NCBI GenBank assembly: GCA_012727965.1
Contig: JAAYFZ010000168.1
Coordinates: 1 to 20,694 of the forward strand
Origin: Clostridiaceae bacterium
GTDB taxonomy: Bacteria > Bacillota > Clostridia > Saccharofermentanales > UBA5734
Direction: 5' to 3'
Length of the DNA: 20,694 bases
Program-made: the position numbers and the translations under genes
Shown here: one piece after another, positions 15,521 to 20,694 of the stretch
How the letters are laid out: each line of letters opens with the position of its first letter
Numbering within the stretch: the first letter of the stretch is position 1
Notes under the pieces: generated by a model
Seen by the model: only the letters and a program-made list of their open reading frames with translations
Database searches by the model: none
What the model was told of the DNA's origin: nothing

Positions 15521-15549
15521 ATTGTATACTGAAAAATCCTTTTTATCAA
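15521..15549 (-). promoter_or_regulatory. Probable pgk-tpiA promoter
   Basis: On the - strand TTGATA (complement of 15544-15549) and TACAAT (complement of 15521-15526) are exactly 17 bases apart. Each matches five of six consensus bases, making this the best conventional promoter in the window. The start would be near 15514, giving a leader of about 67 bases. Confidence 0.7.
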
Positions 15550-15570
15550 TGAAAAAAGGTATGTTAAAAT
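15542..15570 (+). promoter_or_regulatory. Probable promoter of the glycosyltransferase operon
   Basis: TAAAAT (15565-15570) is preceded by TGT, an extended -10. A weak -35 (TTTATC, 15542-15547) lies 17 bases upstream and overlaps the -35 of the divergent pgk-tpiA promoter (15544-15549). Polymerases could compete for the two sites. Confidence 0.5.
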
Positions 15571-15604
15571 AGAAGTCAATTGAGCCTATTTATGGAGGTG
15601 TCCT

Positions 15605-16564
15605 GTGAAAGTTTCCCTGACGATTCCCTTTTATAATGAAGAACAGCAGATACCGATCACTCTGCGGACGCTTAAGCCGATACTCGAGGCAACCGGCATG
15701 GATTATGAACTGATTCTGGTGGATGATGGTTCTTCTGACAAAACATGGGAAGTAATAAGACAGGCCTCCGCGGATGACAGCCGCGTGATCGGCCTCCATT
15801 TCTCACGTAATTTTGGCAAGGAAGCCGCTATCTGCGCAGGACTTGACAGAGCCTCCGGCGATGCGGTCATTCTGATGGATGGAGATCTGCAGCACCCGCC
15901 CGAACATATACCAGAGATGCTGGCAAAATGGCAGGAAGGTTTCGATATCATTGAAGGAGTCAAGTCGACACGTGGCAAGGAGAGTTTTTCCAGCCGTCTC
16001 AACGCCCAGGTATTTTACGGTTTATTCCGAGTATTCTCTGGCTACGACCTGCGTAACGCTTCGGATTTTAAACTGCTCGACCGCAAAGTAGTCGATCACT
16101 GGCGCAGCCTGGGTGAGCATGATACTTTTTTCCGAGGACTATCTGCCTGGCTTGGTTTCAAACGCGCTACATTTTCCTTCGAAGTTGCTGCCCGGCAGAC
16201 CGGAGGCAGTAAATGGTCAATATATCACCTGGCTAAACTAAGCATCAACGCTATCACCGGCTTCTCTGCTATGCCCCTGCAATTTGTAACCTTCCTGGGT
16301 ATGATACTGTTAGCAGGTTCACTTATTATTGCTATTCAGACATTGGTCAACTGGTTCAGCGGACATGCTGCCAGCGGCTTCACGACCGTCATTCTGCTGC
16401 AGCTTCTGATTGGCGGCAGCATCATGCTAAGTCTCGGACTTATAGGCATCTATCTTGCCAGAATTTTTACAGAGGTAAAAGGCAGACCCCGCTACATCAT
16501 CTCTGATCATACAGAGTCTTCAGCACAGACAGAACTTATTGACGACAACGATACGAGGGCTTGA
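15605..16564 (+). CDS. GT2 polyprenyl-phosphate glycosyltransferase (DPMS/GtrB-like)
   Basis: The 319-residue protein has an N-terminal GT-A domain with nucleotide-sugar motifs V-D-D-G-S-S-D-K-T (39-47) and M-D-G-D-L-Q-H-P-P-E (91-100). D-F-K-L-L-D-R (154-160) and the R-x-x-G-x-S-K-W-S motif (197-205) follow. Two membrane helices lie at about 222-250 and 258-286, ahead of a short cytoplasmic tail. This is the layout of dolichol/undecaprenyl-phosphate sugar transferases such as GtrB, which load a sugar onto a lipid carrier at the inner face. The sugar cannot be read from sequence. The start is GTG at 15605, four bases after GGAGGTG. The stop overlaps the start of the next gene by TTGA, so the two probably form a pathway. 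Confidence 0.9.
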   Translation: MKVSLTIPFYNEEQQIPITLRTLKPILEATGMDYELILVDDGSSDKTWEVIRQASADDSRVIGLHFSRNFGKEAAICAGLDRASGDAVILMDGDLQHPPEHIPEMLAKWQEGFDIIEGVKSTRGKESFSSRLNAQVFYGLFRVFSGYDLRNASDFKLLDRKVVDHWRSLGEHDTFFRGLSAWLGFKRATFSFEVAARQTGGSKWSIYHLAKLSINAITGFSAMPLQFVTFLGMILLAGSLIIAIQTLVNWFSGHAASGFTTVILLQLLIGGSIMLSLGLIGIYLARIFTEVKGRPRYIISDHTESSAQTELIDDNDTRA

Positions 16565-18714
16565 CCGCTGTGGCCGCCCTGCTGTTTATCGCCCTGTCAT
16601 GGCTGTTCGGCTTCATCCTGCTCAGCCGTGCGACTGGCAGCATAAGCGCTTGGCGCGATAGTCTGTTTACGCGAAGCAAATTATCTGAAGATCATACCTG
16701 GCTATTTACTATGCTCGCGGCTATGGCTGGTTCTTTGTGGATCGGCCTGATCATTACAAGCTGGTTTGTCTATATTATGGCCTGGGCTGCAGACAAGTTT
16801 CTGCCCGCAGCTAGCAATATCCATCCTTTACTGCCGGCAAATGCTGTTTTATTTCTGGCATGGTCAGCGGTGATCATTCGCTATTTTGTAAGCAAAAAAA
16901 CAAAATTATCAGATCATAGGGGCAGCCTATCTGGTTTGTTAAAAACAGGCAAAAGCCATCTATTCAGACATGACTGGCCCTTGTATCTGCTTACTGGGTT
17001 ATCGCTGCTTTTCTTCCTTTGTTTCTCCTGCTGGCTGATGCTTAGCTCTTTCAGTTCCAACGATACTGTTTCAGCTGGTTATACTGTTTTCAGTGATTTT
17101 GCGCCGCACACTGCCATGGTCAGTTCTTTTTCCGCTGGTAGAAACTGGCCAACGATCTATCCGCATTTTGCGGGTGACGGCATAGCCTATCATTTTATGT
17201 TTTTCTTCCTCTGCGGCAATCTCAATTGGTTGGGACTGCCGATTGGACTTGCAATAAATATTCCTTCAATTCTCGGTATGGTAAGTGCACTGATTCTATT
17301 GGGGACAATGGCCGTAATTCTAACGAAACGAACCGCGGTTTTCCTGCTGGCACCTCTTTTGACCCTGGCCAGAAGCTCGATGGCTTTTTTTACATGGTTT
17401 GCTGATCTTTTTCATGAATATGATGGCCGGTTGAAACCAATCATTTCCGCGATGAGATTTCAACGCGAATTTATCGGCAATACACCCCGAGATGACTGGG
17501 GATTATGGACAATTAATGTTTATGCAAATCAACGTCATCTGATGCCGGCTTTTGCCATTATGATTTTGATTCTATTGCTGTTTTTGCCGCAGTTAACCAA
17601 TAGGCCTTTGAAAACCAGTCTGCTGGACAGTCGCGACTGGCTTGGATATAACGGCAAATCGGATCGGGGTATGCTGCTTGCTTGCTTGCTGTTATTCCTC
17701 TTCGCCTACTGGCATGGCTCGGGCCTGATCGCGACTCTATCGATCTTGGCAGTTATGGCTTTGTTCAGCCGCGCCAGACTGTACTATTTGATTGCAGCAG
17801 TTGTCGCAATCGGCGGTGCCTTGCTGCAAATATCTTTTTTTACAGCAGCCATCAGCGAAGGTGTATCAGCTCGCTTCCTCTGGGGCTTCATCGCCGAAGA
17901 CAAGTCGCTGAACGGCCTTGCTTCATACCTGATCGAGCTTACGGGAGTCTTGATTCCTCTGGCCTTGCTGATGTTTATTCTCCCTGGTCGCAGGAGACGG
18001 CTCTTATTGGCCGCCTTCCTGATGCCATTGCTGATTGCTTTTACTGTTTCCTTGACTCCAGATGTTACTGTTAATCATAAATTCATCATGATTACTCAGA
18101 TGATGCTAAGTATTTGGGTTGCTGATTTATTGGTGATGCTCTGGCATCAGGGGCTCAAGTTTGTACTCGTTTATAAAGCTCGGAATCAACAGCATTTACT
18201 GGGGGCTTGCAAGACAAATCTCAGGCTCTTGCTTTTCAGAGCAACTGCTGTTTTTTTGACAATCATGCTGATGGCAACAGGACTTGCAGAGTGGCGGATC
18301 TTCGCAAATGCCAATCAAGGAAGCTATGTGATTGAAATTGACACTCCTGTAAACGAATGGATTAAGCAGGAAACAACTGCGGATGCCGTATTCATAACAG
18401 CTCCTTGGCACTACCATAGTTTTTTCCTGACCGGTCGCGGTGTCTGGCTGGGACATAGTTATTATGCCTGGTCTGCTGGCCATGATACCGGCCGTCGTCT
18501 GCTTGATTTACAGCAGCTGCTGGCTGGAGAGTGGACAAGAGGCGAAATAGAAAACTACGCAAGACAAAACAGCATAGATTATTTGCTGATTGATGATGAT
18601 TTTCGTCTGCATGCTCAGTTCACAATTAACGAATCCTTTATTGAGGATAACTTCACACTTGTGGCTGCTTTTGATGATGACAAGCATACGATCATTTATG
18701 ATTTACTAGACTGA
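16561..18714 (+). CDS. Large polytopic membrane protein, probable GT-C-type glycosyltransferase
   Basis: The 717-residue protein has about a dozen hydrophobic segments up to about residue 575, then a soluble domain of about 140 residues. The first large loop (about 165-225) holds polar residues common in GT-C active sites: S-D-F-A-P-H (D179, H183), N-W-P-T-I-Y-P-H (195-202), and G-D-G-I-A-Y-H-F (205-212). The C-terminal domain has W-I-K-Q-E-T-T-A-D-A-V-F-I-T, then T-G-R and S-I-D-Y-L-L-I-D-D-D, a style seen in several uncharacterised membrane glycosyltransferase families. I infer that it uses the lipid-linked sugar made by the preceding gene on the outer face. The acceptor is unknown. The start is TTG in a TTGA overlap. 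A GTG three codons later is an alternative. Family assignment is by pattern only. Confidence 0.7.
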   Translation: MTAVAALLFIALSWLFGFILLSRATGSISAWRDSLFTRSKLSEDHTWLFTMLAAMAGSLWIGLIITSWFVYIMAWAADKFLPAASNIHPLLPANAVLFLAWSAVIIRYFVSKKTKLSDHRGSLSGLLKTGKSHLFRHDWPLYLLTGLSLLFFLCFSCWLMLSSFSSNDTVSAGYTVFSDFAPHTAMVSSFSAGRNWPTIYPHFAGDGIAYHFMFFFLCGNLNWLGLPIGLAINIPSILGMVSALILLGTMAVILTKRTAVFLLAPLLTLARSSMAFFTWFADLFHEYDGRLKPIISAMRFQREFIGNTPRDDWGLWTINVYANQRHLMPAFAIMILILLLFLPQLTNRPLKTSLLDSRDWLGYNGKSDRGMLLACLLLFLFAYWHGSGLIATLSILAVMALFSRARLYYLIAAVVAIGGALLQISFFTAAISEGVSARFLWGFIAEDKSLNGLASYLIELTGVLIPLALLMFILPGRRRRLLLAAFLMPLLIAFTVSLTPDVTVNHKFIMITQMMLSIWVADLLVMLWHQGLKFVLVYKARNQQHLLGACKTNLRLLLFRATAVFLTIMLMATGLAEWRIFANANQGSYVIEIDTPVNEWIKQETTADAVFITAPWHYHSFFLTGRGVWLGHSYYAWSAGHDTGRRLLDLQQLLAGEWTRGEIENYARQNSIDYLLIDDDFRLHAQFTINESFIEDNFTLVAAFDDDKHTIIYDLLD

Positions 18715-18741
18715 TCTCATCCTGTTTAGGGTGTTTTGAAG

Positions 18742-18747
18742 TATAAT
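18742..18747 (+). promoter_or_regulatory. Candidate -10 box upstream of the aldolase gene
   Basis: A perfect TATAAT lies 49 bases before the aldolase start codon and 27 bases after the preceding stop codon. No good -35 lies at 16-18 bases and there is no TGn extension, so activity would be weak or activator-dependent. Confidence 0.45.
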
Positions 18748-18757
18748 CTTAGGTGTG

Positions 18758-18778
18758 AAGCTTACAAGCTTTTTGTTT
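18758..18778 (+). terminator. Small hairpin with T-tract between the membrane protein and aldolase genes
   Basis: AAGCTT occurs twice (18758-18763 and 18766-18771), giving AAGC/GCTT pairing around a short loop. It is followed by TTTTGTTT. It may be a weak terminator or attenuator for the upstream operon. It also lies at the expected 5' end of transcripts from the TATAAT at 18742-18747. The stem is only four pairs, so termination would be leaky. Confidence 0.35.
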
Positions 18779-18796
18779 AAGAGGAGGTACAATTTT

Positions 18797-20089
18797 ATGA
18801 AATTCGAACTACTTCATCCGGCAGATCAATTAGTTATGATTATGGACAGAATTTATAACTACGGAATGACGACTACATCGGGAGGAAATCTATCAATTAT
18901 CGATGAACAGGGAGATCTCTGGATAACCCCCGGCGGAGTTGACAAGGGCAGCCTAAATCGTGATGATATGGTCTGCGTTAAACCTGATGGTAAAATCATC
19001 GGTAAGCATAAGCCTTCGAGCGAGCTCCCCTTTCACCAGTCTGTTTATCGCAGAAGACCTGATATCAAGTCGGTCCTTCATGCCCACCCATCAGCTATTG
19101 TTGCTTTCAGTATTGTTCGTCGTCTGCCTGATATGCGGTTGATACCGAATGTTAATCTGATCTGCGGTAAAATTGCTATGGCGCCTTATGGATTGCCAGG
19201 CAGCGAAGATCTTGGCGAGAAGATAGCTAAGAAATTTGATGAAGGTTATTCAACTGTTCTGCTGGAGAATCATGGAGTAGTAATTGGTTCCGAGACTCTC
19301 TTCAAAGCTTTTATGGCTTTTGAAACGCTGGAATTCAGCTCGCGTATCGAACTTCATGCGCTGCAGCTTGGCAAGGTCCGTTCTCTAGATGATCGTCTGA
19401 TCGATATTTCCCGTCAGAAAAATAGTCCACAGCTTGCGACCTTCAAACCGACCGAGCATACAAGCGAGGAAAAAGCCGCTCGCCGTGACATGATCAAGCT
19501 GATTCGCAGGTCTTATGATCAGAATCTTTTTACCAGTACTCAGGGCACATACTCTGTCAGACTATCTGACGGATCTATCCTGATTACTCCATATGGTAAG
19601 GATCGCAAATATCTTGAGGTAGAGGATCTTGTGCTGATCCGCGAAGGGGCTCATGAAGAGGGCAAGAGTCCAAGCCGATCCGCTTTGCTGCACGAAAAAA
19701 TATACAGCAAAAATCCTGATATCAATTCTATACTTATCGCTCACCCTCCCTATATCATGGCTTTTGCCGTTACTGATGAAAAGTTTGATTCACGTACAAT
19801 TCCTGAGAGCTACATTATGCTCCGCAATATTGAGAAAGTGCCCTTCGGCGCAAGCTTCATGCAGCCAGACATGACTGCTGATATCATCAGCAACCGTACA
19901 CCTGTGATCATTTGCGAGAATGATTGTGTTATTGTCACCGGTCATGATCTGCTAAACGCATTTGACCGTCTTGAAGTCGCTGAATATAGCGCGCATGCAA
20001 TTATCGTTAGCAAGAGACTAGGTCAAATCGTTCAGATTTCAGACCTGGAGGTGGCTGATATTCATACGGCTTTCAAGCTCAAAAACTAG
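18797..20089 (+). CDS. Tandem class II aldolase/adducin-family protein, second domain degenerate
   Basis: The 430-residue protein has two class II aldolase/adducin domains. Domain 1 (about 1-200) keeps the family's functional residues: S-G-G-N (28-31), S-S-E (74-76, catalytic E76), H-A-H-P (zinc H95 and H97) and E-N-H-G (157-160, zinc H159). It could act on a sugar phosphate such as fuculose or ribulose phosphate, but the substrate is not readable. Domain 2 (about 228-428) aligns throughout, yet E76 becomes S295, H95 becomes I314 and H159 becomes D376. Only H316 remains, so it is unlikely to bind zinc. The ATG at 18797 follows GAGGAGGT. An in-frame GTG at 18755 would place that site inside the coding region and add 14 residues foreign to the family. 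A PHP gene follows 12 bases downstream. Confidence 0.88.
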   Translation: MKFELLHPADQLVMIMDRIYNYGMTTTSGGNLSIIDEQGDLWITPGGVDKGSLNRDDMVCVKPDGKIIGKHKPSSELPFHQSVYRRRPDIKSVLHAHPSAIVAFSIVRRLPDMRLIPNVNLICGKIAMAPYGLPGSEDLGEKIAKKFDEGYSTVLLENHGVVIGSETLFKAFMAFETLEFSSRIELHALQLGKVRSLDDRLIDISRQKNSPQLATFKPTEHTSEEKAARRDMIKLIRRSYDQNLFTSTQGTYSVRLSDGSILITPYGKDRKYLEVEDLVLIREGAHEEGKSPSRSALLHEKIYSKNPDINSILIAHPPYIMAFAVTDEKFDSRTIPESYIMLRNIEKVPFGASFMQPDMTADIISNRTPVIICENDCVIVTGHDLLNAFDRLEVAEYSAHAIIVSKRLGQIVQISDLEVADIHTAFKLKN

Positions 20090-20101
20090 GAAAGGTAAGA
20101 A

Positions 20102-20694
20102 ATGTTGATTCCAATAATTCGTCATAATGATAATGACGGTACATTCAGGCCAATTACCCGTGCAGAAGCCGCTAAATTGTTTTCAGAGACAATAGGCAAT
20201 GAGCTTATAGCAGAAATCCGCCGCATGTTGGAACAAGCCGCTTTTGCTGCTGTCAGTCAGTTTGAACTTACAGACTTGACTGAGATTTTGGATGCAGATA
20301 AACTTTTCCCGCTTGCAGATAGCAAAAATCCAATTTTAATTACTGTGGATCTAGATAATTATGAGATATTCAAATACCTCTTCCATTATCATCTACTGGT
20401 AAAAGGTGAAAACAAACTTCTTGTTGATCAATTCATAGCAAGCCAAAATGACCTGCTCTTCTCGGCAGAATGCCCCGGATCCAGCTGTAGACAAAGCTGC
20501 CAAACCAGAGTCCTCATCGATTCTGAAAGCTTCGTACTTACCGGCAGCATTTCCCCAGCAGACTTCATCCACGATAGAATGGCAGATGGGGCGGCCGATC
20601 TTCATATTCATACGACAGCTTCTGACAGCAGTGATACACCTGAGCAAGTATGTCAGAGAGTGCTGGAAGCCGGACTGAAAACATTCGCCATAAC
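20102..20694 (+). CDS. PHP-domain protein, 5' part, with long N-terminal extension (runs off window)
   Basis: An uninterrupted frame runs from ATG 20102 to the window end (197 codons visible), preceded by GGAAAGG nine bases upstream. Residues 166-197 read A-D-L-H-I-H-T-T-A-S-D-S-S-D-T-P-E, then G-L-K-T-F-A-I. This is the start of a PHP domain, the metal-dependent phosphoesterase fold whose first motif is D-L-H-x-H-T-x-x-S-D. Before it lie about 165 residues that I do not recognise: a mixed acidic region, then C124, C129 and C133 (C-x4-C-x3-C). Many PHP proteins start near this first motif, so the extension is unusual. The spacing behind the aldolase gene suggests one transcript and perhaps one pathway. 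Substrate is unknown and the remaining metal motifs are outside the window. Confidence 0.8.
   Translation, partial: MLIPIIRHNDNDGTFRPITRAEAAKLFSETIGNELIAEIRRMLEQAAFAAVSQFELTDLTEILDADKLFPLADSKNPILITVDLDNYEIFKYLFHYHLLVKGENKLLVDQFIASQNDLLFSAECPGSSCRQSCQTRVLIDSESFVLTGSISPADFIHDRMADGAADLHIHTTASDSSDTPEQVCQRVLEAGLKTFAI

Noticed and set aside
18755..18796. Upstream GTG start for the tandem aldolase
   Set aside because: It lies upstream of the strong GAGGAGGT site placed for ATG 18797, and it would translate the hairpin region into 14 residues unlike the family.
20393..20647. Minus-strand frame near the window end
   Set aside because: It is opposite the PHP-domain gene, whose frame carries the recognisable metal motif.
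1..20694. Defence system, prophage, insertion sequence, CRISPR array or tRNA
   Set aside because: Reading both strands gave no transposase, integrase, phage or effector motifs, no regularly spaced repeats and no cloverleaf. The DnaC-like ATPase sits with dnaD and not with an IS transposase.

Overview
The window looks like chromosomal core genome of an anaerobic, fermentative member of the Clostridia (Bacillota). Supporting signs are a clostridial-type Rnf complex with a multi-ferredoxin RnfB, a single-chain pyruvate:ferredoxin oxidoreductase, DnaD plus a DnaI-type helicase loader, zinc-ribbon L28, class I mannose-6-phosphate isomerase and strong AGGAGG-type ribosome binding sites. The fused phosphoglycerate kinase-triosephosphate isomerase gene narrows the lineage, but I cannot name a genus from sequence alone. 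I see no phage, transposon, CRISPR, tRNA or rRNA signal. The genes are tightly packed and no gene-free stretch exceeds 300 bases.

Layout, left to right. (1) 1-2710, + strand: the end of the rnf operon, with a partial rnfG followed by rnfE, rnfA and rnfB. (2) 2842-3039, +: rpmB with its own promoter, a 5' hairpin and a strong terminator. (3) 3160-4760, - strand: acpS, translationally coupled to a membrane-anchored SH3b protein whose C-terminal NlpC/P60-like domain appears to have lost its catalytic residues. (4) 4893-5903, +: manA. (5) 5958-8002, -: dnaD and a dnaI-like helicase loader. Their likely promoter abuts the terminator of the next gene. (6) 8132-15447, -: a carbon-metabolism block transcribed as pgk-tpiA (one fused chain), gpmI and PFOR (nifJ). 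(7) 15605-18714, +: a GT2 polyprenyl-phosphate glycosyltransferase coupled to a large polytopic membrane protein, probably a GT-C-type partner. (8) 18797-20694, +: a two-domain class II aldolase/adducin protein with a degenerate second domain, followed closely by a PHP-domain gene that runs off the window.

How it fits together. The fused PGK-TIM, phosphoglycerate mutase and PFOR carry triose phosphates towards pyruvate and then acetyl-CoA plus reduced ferredoxin. Rnf oxidises reduced ferredoxin with NAD+ and pumps ions. The two blocks lie about 6 kb apart and are joined by chemistry, not by transcription. The remaining genes serve replication initiation, lipid and cell-envelope work, and translation.

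The best candidates for something under-described are the pseudoenzyme NlpC/P60 domain, the half-dead tandem aldolase, the long cysteine-bearing N-terminal extension on the PHP protein, the cysteine-rich RnfE tail, the seamless PGK-TIM fusion, and a recurring arrangement in which the predicted transcription start falls at or inside a short hairpin, usually behind a TGn-extended -10. I found no convincing new defence or mobile system.
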